Shown: piece by piece, positions 19,561 through 27,754 of the stretch
Layout: each line of letters starts with the position of its first letter
Numbering within the stretch: the first letter of the stretch is position 1
Source: Prorocentrum cordatum
Lineage: Eukaryota; Sar; Dinophyceae; Prorocentrales; Prorocentraceae
Assembly: GCA_963575745.1 (NCBI GenBank)
Contig: CAUYUJ010017880.1
Coordinates: 60,001-87,828, forward strand
Direction of reading: 5' to 3'
Length of the DNA stretch: 27,828 nucleotides
Notes under the pieces: model-generated
What the model saw: only the letters and a program-made list of their open reading frames with translations
What the model was told of the DNA's origin: nothing
Databases searched by the model: none
Position numbers and translations under genes: made by a program

Positions 19561-20141
19561 TATCGATGTTTACTGGGCGCTTCAACCCTCACGGGCACCG
19601 GCTTCCAAGCATGGGAGGGCCCATGAGCCCCACGCGACGCCGACAGGGTTGCGATCATCCCAGTGGGCAGCAGCGCCACACCAGGGCCCTGCTCATCCTG
19701 TGTCGGAGTGGGGGGAGGAGCGAGGGTGCCCACCCAGACCAGCACTCCAGTGGCAGCGCGTCGACGCAGACAGCCTTCTGCGGCCACTGGGTGCGAAGCC
19801 ACCTTTGCCGGCATCCGCATTGGCCGCCTGGCGAATTCGAGTGCCAGTACAGGGTTCGCGTCTCGGTGTCACACTCGCGGCAGTGGCCAGCTGAAGGAGG
19901 AGGAGGAGGAGGAGGAGCAGGAGGAGGAGGAGCAGGAGGAGGGAGAGGTGCGTCGCGCTGCCGTTGTTTCCTGAACGCGCACTCCATCACCATCACGGGG
20001 AGGAAGATGGCCCTTGGCTGACCGACGCCCGCTGCCTCCTGCGCTCTCCCCTCCGCCCCCCTGCTGCTGCTAGAGCCCGGGCTAAGCGTGGTGGCGTTCA
20101 GCCGGGCTCGCGCGCGGCGTGCTCCCCTTCGCTATCATGCT
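19561..20141. other. Unassigned stretch with short GGA tract
   Basis: A GGA/GCA tract covers about 19892-19945. The remainder is unique sequence with several open but unrecognised frames. Confidence 0.4.
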
Positions 20142-20212
20142 CTCCTCCTCCCCTCCTCCTCCTCCTCCTCCTCCTCCTCCTCCTCCTCCTCCTCCTCCTC
20201 CTCCTCCTCCTC
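20142..20212. repeat. TCC microsatellite
   Basis: About 70 bp of nearly perfect TCC triplets. Polarity is opposite to the GGA tract 200 bp upstream. Confidence 0.95.
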
Positions 20213-20249
20213 CCTCTACTCCTCCGTCTCCTCCTCACATTCCCTCTCT

Positions 20250-20318
20250 GGCAATGCCTGAGTTGGCGATTTTCTCGCCCCCCATGTCGCGACATTGCCT
20301 GGGTTGACGATTTTTCGC
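20250..20318. repeat. Short direct repeat pair
   Basis: ATGCCTGAGTTGGCGATTTT at about 20253 recurs as TTGCCTGGGTTGACGATTTT about 40 bp later, both followed by C/T-CGC. Confidence 0.7.
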
Positions 20319-20564
20319 ATCGCTTCTCCCATCTTTCCCCGCTCCCCACTTCCTCCTTTCCCCATAATAGCACAGCGAAAACAGAAACTGACTTGTCGAC
20401 ATGTGCCCCTCGGAAATGTTTAATTCTAGGCCGCCTGAAGCGAGACGCTATTCGCTATTGTTCCGCAGCGCCGTATTTTGGTTTGGGGAAGATGAGCTGA
20501 TATGGCTGCTCCGTCCCTTTTCTCTCCTATTTTCTCCGCCCGCTCGTCCTCGAATCGTTCATCC

Positions 20565-20640
20565 TCCCTTCCTCCTCCCTCCCTCCTCCTCCTCCTCCTC
20601 CTCCTCCTCCTCCTCCTCCTCCTCCTCCTCCTCGTCCTCC
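20565..20640. repeat. TCC microsatellite
   Basis: About 75 bp of TCC triplets. Frames through it give poly-Ser/Leu/Pro runs that are not treated as coding. Confidence 0.95.
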
Positions 20641-21380
20641 TCACGTGTGAAATCCCACGAGTTGTCCCGAGTGTCTCTCCATATGATCGCGTTCCTAAGC
20701 GCCCACGTTTTAGTTTTGTGTGATGGCCTTTGCTGGCCTGCTGCTCGCCTTGGACTCCTGGCAAACTCGAATCACGGCGCGCCTCTACGCCGCGGTATTA
20801 TATGTTTCGTCCTCCTCATCCTCCCCGTCATGCTACTGGTGATGATCCTGTCTCCGCTGCTACTGCTCCTGTTGCTGCTGCTGCTCGTCGTCCTCGTCGT
20901 CGCCACCTGATGTTTCACTTGCTTTGCCTTGCCCTCTTCTCCTCATTCCTTCCCCCATCTGATGTTTCCAGCACTAACAGTATGGTTATCCTGTTCCCGC
21001 TCCTTCTGCGCCGTTACAACATTTCGTCACGTTTCTGGGGGAGCGTCAAGATGATGCAGGTCTCGTCCATTACTTCCGCGTGGGCGGGCAGGCGGAGGCT
21101 GACCCTTGTCGCGACCGCGCCAAGCAGCCCCCCCCCCCCCCCGAGAATCCGAGTGGGCTGGTTCAAGAGCGGTCAGATCAAGGATCCGGGTTCTTTGTGA
21201 GTCCGGGCTTTACCCTCTCACATCATAGCTTATATCTCAACGGGGAAGTTGAAGCCCCCGACGTGGAAACACACGGTTTTAGAAATCCTTCCGGGCGGGA
21301 TCCTGCCTTGCCAACGCAAGATGATTGAATCTCAAGTCATGACGAAATGTTTGTAACGCCGATGTATTGCCTTCTGCTTG
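20641..21380. other. Region upstream of the HECT gene
   Basis: Contains a CTG/GTC-rich stretch at about 20845-20905 and a run of C at 21129-21142. No TATA-like or other promoter element can be named with confidence. No gene is recognised. Confidence 0.4.
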
Positions 21381-21396
21381 ACGTCAACACCAGCGT

Positions 21397-21417
21397 CCAG
21401 AATCATGTTGGCTCAGG
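21397..21417 (+). promoter_or_regulatory. Possible relic of the dinoflagellate spliced leader
   Basis: The sequence CCAGAATCATGTTGGCTCAGG aligns with the 3' part of the conserved dinoflagellate spliced-leader exon, which ends in ATTTTGGCTCAAG, with about two thirds identity overall and a better match at its 3' end. It lies 36 bases upstream of the first ATG of the HECT gene and follows CAG, as a trans-splice acceptor would. Relic leaders mark genes re-inserted from mature mRNA. The match is imperfect, so chance is possible. Confidence 0.35.
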
Positions 21418-21453
21418 CTGGTTATTGGCAGTTACGCGGCAGCCTTGAACCCG

Positions 21454-23973
21454 ATGGTTCCCGTGCTTGACGCAGCCTCCCGCAAGCGTCGCCGATGCAA
21501 GTCACCACCGCCGTTTGCTCCTCGCAGTTTAGAGAGATTAATCAGATCATACGCTGGATTCCACTCAGGGTCCGACGGTTCTGGCGACCATTCCCACCGT
21601 GTCTTGTCTATGAACTTCTGGGCTCACGACCACGCGATCATCGCGGTCGAAGTACGGTACAGAGGAGGCGAGAGCAATTTCGTTTGCGATTGCGACGATC
21701 GTGGCTTTGAACTTCTTGACACGGTGGAGCTTCAACTTCCAGAGTTTATTGAGAGCATTGTGCAAACTCGGTGCAGAAGTAACGTTCGTTTCAAGGGTTG
21801 CAACCTTGTGACGGGCAGCCTATTAGGTGTTAGACTGTGCTTGAGTAGCGGACGAGAGGTTCAGATCAGCATTGTGGGTTCGAAATCAATCCCGTATGAT
21901 ACTTTAGAATTCCATGCAGAGCGGGGAAGCATGATAATCGATTTCGATCCCATTTTTTTCCACAGGTACCAGCAATGGCCTGGTGACTCACCCGATTCCG
22001 CAGCTCATAATTTCACGTCAGATTTCCTGAGAAGTGTTTGGGGCACCACGCTCGAGCCTATTGGTGTCCACAGTTTCTACAAGTCTGGTTTTGTGGAGGT
22101 GCCTGTTTCTGCAACGAAACGGCAGATTGCAGATACCATCACCACCATGCTTAAATGTGTCACTGCAGCCGAGTTGCATAACATGAGAAACGATTACGCG
22201 GAGGGAAACGTTGCCCACGTATTGTGTCAATTGTCAGAATGTGGGTCTCGAGAGGCGCTAATGATGATTGCAGAAAAGGCGAGGGAGCTTTTGCTACTCG
22301 AAGACGCTGATGGGAAACCGCCCATATATTACGCATGTAGTAACAAAGGGCCTGGCGCAATCGAGTGTGTTCATGCGCTGCTCGAGGCAGCCCCAGAGGC
22401 TGTGGGATGGCGAGACCGCGAGGAAGGCAACGCGAATCTGGCTCATATTGCTGCGCAGCGCAGTAATCCTGCGATGCTTGAAGCGTTGGTCCAGCACGGT
22501 GTTGCTGGCAAGCTTTTCGCAGAGAAGAGAGGCTCTGTTGGTCCACCGCACTCTGGGGACGGCTTCACGCCGGCACACGACTGTGCCCATTCTGGGTTTG
22601 ATTTCATTTACGACAATGACGGCTCGTCTTGGTACAAAGACCCGGCTAAATGTGACCATGTATCTGCGCGTGCAGAGTGCTTGCGTGTTCTGCACAAGGG
22701 GCTCGTGCAGCATTTCTCACCACTCTTGGCCACGCTGGCGTCTAGCTCTGGCACCGGGTTTGGTTTTGCACCTGCTGTGTCCGATGCGAGTGCAGCTATC
22801 ATAAAATCGTGCGAGCTGCGGGATCTGGACGCGTCAGAGCTATCGCCAGCTGAGATGACCGTTCTTCCGCAACTGATGGACGTATTTCTAGATGTTGGCG
22901 GGCTCAAAGACATAGATCAGTTTTTCAACAAGGCTCCGCGCGCTGCTGTGAATGCGCTCAACAAGAAAGTGAGACAGGTTGAGATCCTATTCTCGACGCC
23001 AAAGTATCTTGGTCTACAGACTCGGGCAGCCTGGCTACGTGCTGCGATGGAGGCAATCATCCCACCGGAAGATGGAGAAGGAATTGTGCTAGAAGTGGCG
23101 AACTGGGAAGCCCCGCTGCTGGGTGCCTGCGAGGCACTCGGCGTGGCGTCTGAAGATGGACGGCTGACCACCGCGAGGCCAGCAAAGCTGCAGACCGTGC
23201 GCCAGGCCCGATCGGCCAGAGATGCTGCTGCTGGGGATGGCCTTCGTCGCCAATGGCTCGCTGCAGCGGCGTCTCAATTGCTGGAGCCAGACCATGGCCT
23301 GTTTGTGCTGTCGGCTGACGGCACCACTTTGGTACCCAACCCGCACTCTGGTTCGCTGGTGCCGGACCACCTGGCGCAATTCGCGCTGTTGGGTCGCATT
23401 CTCGGACTCGCGCTGCTTCATGGCGAGCCTCTCTGCCCGGAGATGGGCAGGCTCAATCTCGCCTTCCTCGGCCTGCTCTTCGGGCGCAGCGTCGACGAGC
23501 ATGCCGGCGAGCTCCTCGACTACTTGGACCCGGCAGCGCGCAGGCAGATGCACGAGCTCCAGATGCTGGCCAAGGCTGGTGGTGACGTGGCCGACCTCTG
23601 TCTGACTTTCTCGTTGGCCGGCGAGCCTCTGCCAGCCTACCTGGCCCGGCCAGGCCGTCGCGCACAGCCGGCCGAGTCTGACATGAAGCCCGGGGGCACG
23701 GAGACGCTCGTGGAGAACCACAGCTTGAACGAGTACGTCCGCCTCCGCTCGCTGTCGATCGTGCGGAGCTTCAGCGAGCGCATCGGCGCGCAGCTCGCCG
23801 CCGCCGCCGGGGGCCTTGCGGTGCTGCTGCCGCCGCTCCTCGCCGGGCAGGTCCGCGGGGCCTTCGCGCCCGACGAGCTGCGCCTGCTGCTTGGCGGGGC
23901 AGGCGAGATCAACGACGCCGCGGTGGACGACTGGGAGGCCAACACGACGTACCAGGGCGGCCTCACGGCCTCA
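21454..23973 (+). CDS. Ankyrin-repeat HECT E3 ubiquitin ligase, main exon
   Basis: HECT ligases transfer ubiquitin from an E2 to substrates via their own cysteine. The first in-frame ATG is at 21454; the frame is open back to 21382. Residues 12-17 are basic (RKRRRC), a possible nuclear signal. Residues 50-270 are unrecognised. Ankyrin-like repeats lie at about 280-315 (DADGKPPIYYACS), 322-352 (ANLAHIAAQ) and 368-410 (DGFTPAHDCAHSG). The HECT N-lobe starts near 590 (GDGLRRQWL) and includes NPHSG, LLGRILGLALLHGEPL, DLCLTFSL, NEYVRLRSLSIV, LLPPLLAGQVRGAF and DDWEANTTYQGG (about 826-836). Family similarity stops at LTAS, where a GC donor at 23974 is proposed; the frame runs on to 24108 through intron. 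There are no introns for 2.5 kb. Confidence 0.9.
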
Positions 23974-24139
23974 GCTCGAGGAAGGAGCAAGCGGCATAAG
24001 CATGGCCAGGGGGGGAGTTGGGTCGTCTTAGGGTCACGTGCGCTTATGTTGCCAACGGGCCAAGAATCAAGAATCGGTTGCCTTGTTATGGGCATTTCCA
24101 TGAGGTGAGTCCTTACGATGAGCGGCGCCCAGGAATCAA

Positions 24140-24310
24140 GAGGCGCCTTTTTCGAAGATCCACTCGGGGATCCGCTCGGATTTCTCGGATCGGCGCCATA
24201 CCCCTCCCTGGCGCGCGGAGCACGCCAGAGGAGGCGCTGGAGGCGCTGCCGGGGGGGCCCAGCGCCGATCAAAGAAGTCTGCACGGACCTCTAGAAGCTC
24301 ACGCCTGTGC
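24140..24310. mobile_element. Foldback (MITE-like) element C
   Basis: The core arms ATCCGCTCGGATTTCTCGGA and TCAAAGAAGTCTGCACGGA pair imperfectly around CGGCGCC and CTGGCGCGCGGAGC words shared with elements A, B and D. This is the most diverged copy and its ends are uncertain. Confidence 0.65.
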
Positions 24311-24501
24311 CCTGAGCTGCTCTGATACGCCCGTTCTGAAACGCAACGCGTACCCTGTTCAGAACGTCCGTGTTCACACGCTGCGTGGCAGCTCAACGTG
24401 TTGGCTTCTGTTTTGGCGAACGTGTTGCGCCAACGTACGTTTTCCATCTCCGTGCTGAGCTCCGTGCCAACGCGCCGCGGGTTGTGTTAGAAGAGGGACA
24501 A

Positions 24502-24670
24502 ATGGCATAAGCGTAAACTTTTGGCGCTCCGCGCGGGTTTCTTGGATCCGCGCTGGGCCCCCCAGCAGCGCCCCCGGCGCCGCCCCTGGCGCGCTCCGCG
24601 CGCCAGGGAGGGGGTCCAGCGCAGATCCGAGAGATCCGCGCGGAGCGCCAAAAGCTTGGGTTTATGCCAT
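24502..24670. mobile_element. Foldback (MITE-like) element D, 169 bp
   Basis: It begins ATGGCATAAGCGTAAACTTT and ends GGTTTATGCCAT. The terminal arms continue through TTGGCGCTCCGCGCGG and its complement. The centre contains GGCGCGCTCCGCGCGCC. It is the same length as element B and lies entirely within the HECT intron. Confidence 0.8.
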
Positions 24671-24698
24671 GTGTTATTCTGCCATGCGGATTGCGTAT

Positions 24699-24845
24699 CT
24701 AGGGGGCCACATGCGAACCCCTACCCCCCACGATTTCTGAGGGGGAGCGTGGGGTTCACTTCGCTCGGGAGCTCCCGAACGAAGCGAAACCCACCCCCTC
24801 AGAAAGCGTGGGGGGTAGGGGTAGGGATCGCATCTGGCCCCCTAG
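24699..24845. mobile_element. 147-bp near-perfect palindrome ending on the splice acceptor
   Basis: It starts CTAGGGGGCCACATGCGA and ends TCGCATCTGGCCCCCTAG. Pairing continues inward through ACCCCTACCCCCCACG to a central GGGAGCTCCC. It is unrelated in sequence to elements A-D. Its last two bases are the candidate AG acceptor for the C-lobe exon. Confidence 0.85.
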
Positions 24846-25030
24846 TACCGGGGCGGCCACGTCTGTGCCGCTTTCCCTCCTCCGCCGGCCCCCCTCGCGC
24901 GATGGTTCTGGGAGGCGCTCCGGGGCTTCGGCCCGGCGGACCGGGCCCGCGTCCTGGAGTTCGCGGTCGGCTCCGCGAGCGCTCCGCCGCTCGGCTTCGC
25001 GCGGCTGCCCGGCGGCAGGTTCAGCCTCAT
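24846..25030 (+). CDS. HECT E3 ligase, start of C-lobe exon
   Basis: The frame encodes APLARWFWEALRGFGPADRA followed by RVLEFAVGSASAPPLGF and ARLPGGRFSL. These correspond to the HECT segment that follows YKGG: the xxWFWExL helix, the FVTGSSRLPxGGF-like turn and the KFTI strand. A GT donor follows at 25031. If the exon starts at 24846 after TAG, the protein gains about 14 residues (YRGGHVCAAFPPPP) relative to the family. If it starts near 24888, the YQGG-to-WFW spacing is exactly family-like (LTASAPLAR) but the acceptor would not be AG. The catalytic cysteine (HTCFN-type motif) would be in a later exon that is not visible. Confidence 0.8.
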
Positions 25031-25069
25031 GTGATGGGCCGAGGTTTCACCACCGCTGCCATGGGTAGG

Positions 25070-25228
25070 AGAGGGAGCAGGAGGAGGAGGAGGAGGAGGA
25101 AGATCAGGAGGAGAAGGATCAGGATGATCAGGAGGATCAGGAGGATCAGGAGGATCAGGAGGATCAGGAGGATCAGGAGGAGGAGGAGGAGGAGAAGGAG
25201 GGGGAGGATGAGGAGGAGGAGGAGGAGG
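25070..25228. repeat. GGA and GATCAGGAG tandem repeats running into the gap
   Basis: GGA triplets, then about seven units of the 9-mer GATCAGGAG at about 25130-25180, then GGA again up to the first N. The assembly gap probably begins inside this repeat. Confidence 0.9.
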
Positions 25229-25328
25229 NNNNNNNNNNNNNNNNNNNNNNNNNNNNNNNNNNNNNNNNNNNNNNNNNNNNNNNNNNNNNNNNNNNNNNNN
25301 NNNNNNNNNNNNNNNNNNNNNNNNNNNN
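25229..25328. other. Assembly gap, 100 N
   Basis: Exactly 100 N, a conventional placeholder length, so the true distance is unknown. A low-complexity tract is on the left and a 90-bp array is on the right. Confidence 1.
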
Positions 25329-26338
25329 TCACACGTTTCGTGGCCCCATAGGGAGCTCCACCGAAGGTCCCAGTGGGTGTGCCCGCATGCGTCCCGCACA
25401 CTCATTTCGGCACACCCTTCACACGTTTCGTGGCCCCATAGGGAGCTCCACCGAAGGTCCCAGTGGGTGTGCCCGCATGCGTCCCGCACACCCATTTCGG
25501 CACACCCCTCACACGCTTCGTGGCCCCATAAGGAGCTCCACCGAAGGTCCCAGTGGGTGTGCCCGCATGCGTCCCGCACACCCATGTCGGCACACCCCTC
25601 ACAGGTTTCGTGGCCCCATAGGGAGCTCCACCGAAGGTCCCAGTGGGTGTGCCCGCATGCGTCCCGCACACCCATTTCGGCACACCCCTCACACGTTTCG
25701 TGGCCCCATAGGGAGCTCCACCGAAGGCCCCAGTGGCTGCGTTCGCATGCCTCCCCACCACCCATTTCGGCACACCCCTCACACGTTTCGTGGCCCCATA
25801 GGGAGCTCCCCCGAAGGCCCCAGTGGCCGCGTCCGCATGGCGGCGCCGCACCCATTTCGGCACAGCCCTCACACGTTTCGTGGCCCCATAGGGAGCTCCA
25901 CCGAAGGCCCCAGTGCTGCCGTCCGCATGCGCCCCGCACACCCATTTCGGCACACCCCTCACACGTTTCGTGGCCCCATAGGGAGCTCCACCGAAGGCCC
26001 CATGGCTGCCGTCCGCATGCGTCCCGCACACAATTTCCCCACACACCCCACCGTTTCGTGGCCCCCAAGGAGCCCACCGAAGGCCCAGTGCTGCCGACCC
26101 ATTGCGTCCCGCACACTTCATTTCGGCACACCCCTCACACGCTTCGTGGGCCCATAGGGAGCTCCACCGGCCTCTTTGGTCTTTTTTTTTCTTGGTTTTG
26201 TTTTATTTCCCAGGGAGGCCGGATGGCTTTCAGATGCGTCCGCACCCCATTTCGGCACACCCCTCACCCGTTTCGTGGCCCCATAGGGAGCTCCACCGAA
26301 GGCCCCAATGCTGCCGTCCGCATGCGTCCCGCGCACCA
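25329..26338. repeat. 90-bp tandem array, 11 copies
   Basis: ACACGTTTCG or a close variant starts at 25331, 25421, 25511, 25601, 25691, 25781, 25871, 25961, about 26048, 26137 and 26266. The first eight are exactly 90 bp apart. Conserved parts are TTTCGTGGCCCCATAGGGAG, CTCCACCGAAGG and CATTTCGGCACACCCC; the variable part is the CAGTGG to CGCATGC segment. Because 90 is a multiple of three, most frames on both strands stay open as 30-residue repeats. Whether any is translated cannot be judged. Copies decay toward the right end. Confidence 0.95.
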
Positions 26339-26819
26339 GGTGTGTGGCGTGCCGACATGGACGTCGCGGCGCGCGGGCGCTGCCGTCGGGGTTCCCAGGG
26401 AAGCACCCTGCAGAGGCGACGCTCAGAGTCACGAGTACCGAGAGTCACGCAGACCCAAACTGTTCACAGTCGTATACATACATTTACACTGGGCGTATCC
26501 ATGCACGCATTTATGCGAATAGAATCAATCGCGCGCAGATTCATTCATAATCAGACTCGCTCGCGATCCGACTCGCACGCGCTCAAGCCTTCATATTCGG
26601 ACCTATCGTCTTCGTTCGTGTTGTGTACACTGCCACGCATTTCGGCACACCCCTCATACGGCTCGTGGCCCCATAGGGAGCGCCACCGAAGAAGATATTC
26701 ACAATTGCGGTACTCTCAACTGCATATGGTTGGGCCCTTCGCCAGGCTATTTTTTTTTGTTTGGGGGGGGGGCGGGTCATTCACCAGACTCACCGATTCC
26801 AGACGGGGGTCCAGGGCAC
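26339..26819. repeat. Array flank with one outlying 90-bp-unit fragment
   Basis: Mostly unique sequence. At 26635-26694 a partial unit reads CACGCATTTCGGCACACCCC, then CGTGGCCCCATAGGGAGC and CACCGAAG, about 300 bp from the array. No gene is recognised. Confidence 0.75.
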
Positions 26820-26985
26820 GGTGTTTTGCTCTGCGTGTGGATTGCATGGCCGATTTCGGGTCCGTTCCGATGGCTTGGGCAAGCCTCGTCGACCGATCAC
26901 GCGCCGCGAGCGCAAGAATCTGGCGGCCCTCCTCCCGGGCCAACTTCCACGGCAGAGGGCAAAGCAGTGCAGAACGGTTTTCTCT
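26820..26985 (+). pseudogene. Possible scrap of a transposon protein
   Basis: One + frame reads VFCSACGLHGRFRVRSDGLG and then KPRRPITRRERKNLAALLPG, a CxxC motif followed by a basic stretch. It vaguely resembles cysteine-containing tails seen in dinoflagellate retroelement proteins. There is one CxxC only and no upstream domain, so the call is weak. Confidence 0.2.
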
Positions 26986-27540
26986 ACTAAACGATCTCTT
27001 TAGGCTGGCCAGCTTTTCGTTCCCCCCCCCCCGCGGGGCTCATGTTTCCTGCTTCACAACAGTGTCATGGTTGGGTTGGCGCGGGGGGAATGGTGCCCCG
27101 ACCGCCGCCTTCCCTTTTTGTGTCGTCGCCCTGCTAGTCTGTGCCCCTTTCGTTGGAGCGGAAGGCGGCGGGTCCTAGATCGCTCTGCCCAGTTGGTCTT
27201 TGGCCGTATCTGGAGGGCCCGCTTTGGGGGCACTGGCTCAGGGTGCGAGACGGGCCCACTTCTGGGGCAGCCCAGGGGCCGTCCAGGCGTCCGCCCTCAG
27301 GGTTAGGCACACCTGGGGTTTCCTGGCTGTCGTCCTGGCGTCGCCCTTTCGTTTAATGTATAAAGCCCGATGGAACGAACCCCAGGGCAGATTTCAGTGT
27401 GCATACCCCGCATCTGGGGCGAGGCTTGCCGTCGTACTGGCGCTCGTTGCACCTGGGGCGGCGGGTCTCGTCGTCCTTGCATGGGTGGTCGATATGTTTC
27501 TCTGGTGGCTACATTGCCACCTTGTGTTTCCTCGTGCATG
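26986..27540. other. Unassigned GC-rich stretch
   Basis: Contains a run of C at 27021-27031. Several open frames exist, one with hydrophobic segments near 27420-27530, but none with recognisable family features. Confidence 0.35.
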
Positions 27541-27754
27541 GCGGTGCAGGTTACGCAGCCTGCCCTAGTACCCGAGCCTTGGGGTACAGCCTTTTCTCTT
27601 GGTGTGCATGGTGTGTGTGCGCGCGTGCGCGTGGTTCCCCGCACGAGTGTCAGGCACCCCGCCCCAGGGGGAAGGAGCGCCGCACACCTCTTCTCTCCCT
27701 CCTCTCGGCGGTGCTGGTTACGCTGCCAGCCTTAGTACCCGAGCCTTGGGGTAC
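27541..27754. repeat. Direct repeat pair carrying a small hairpin
   Basis: GCGGTGCAGGTTACGCAGCC at 27541 and GCGGTGCTGGTTACGCTGCC at 27708 both lead into GTACCCGAGCCTTGGGGTAC, which can form a 6-bp-stem hairpin. The unit is about 47 bp and the spacing 167 bp. A third GGGTACCGAGCA word follows at about 27775. The unit resembles neither a known terminator nor an RNA gene. Confidence 0.8.

Larger units (their letters stand above)
23974..24845 (+). other. HECT gene intron composed largely of foldback elements
   Basis: The proposed start is GCTCGAGG at 23974 and the only AG shortly before the next exon is CCCTAG ending at 24845. Elements C and D and the palindrome at 24699-24845 occupy more than half of it. 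TACCAGGGCGGCC at 23950-23962 and TACCGGGGCGGCC at 24846-24858 bracket it as a 13-bp direct repeat with one mismatch. The exact splice points are unresolved (see the C-lobe exon). Confidence 0.65.

Noticed and set aside
25329-26338. CRISPR-like array
   Set aside because: Units are contiguous 90-bp repeats with drift and no unique spacers, and the context is eukaryotic.
27030-27075. GAHVSCFTTVSW as the missing HECT active-site segment
   Set aside because: It resembles HTCFN only around one cysteine; the LxLPxYxS sequence that should follow is absent and no acceptor or lobe sequence supports it.
27200-27568. 122-codon frame with hydrophobic segments
   Set aside because: The hydrophobicity comes from short GTCGT/CTGGCG-rich repeats; no family pattern or gene context.
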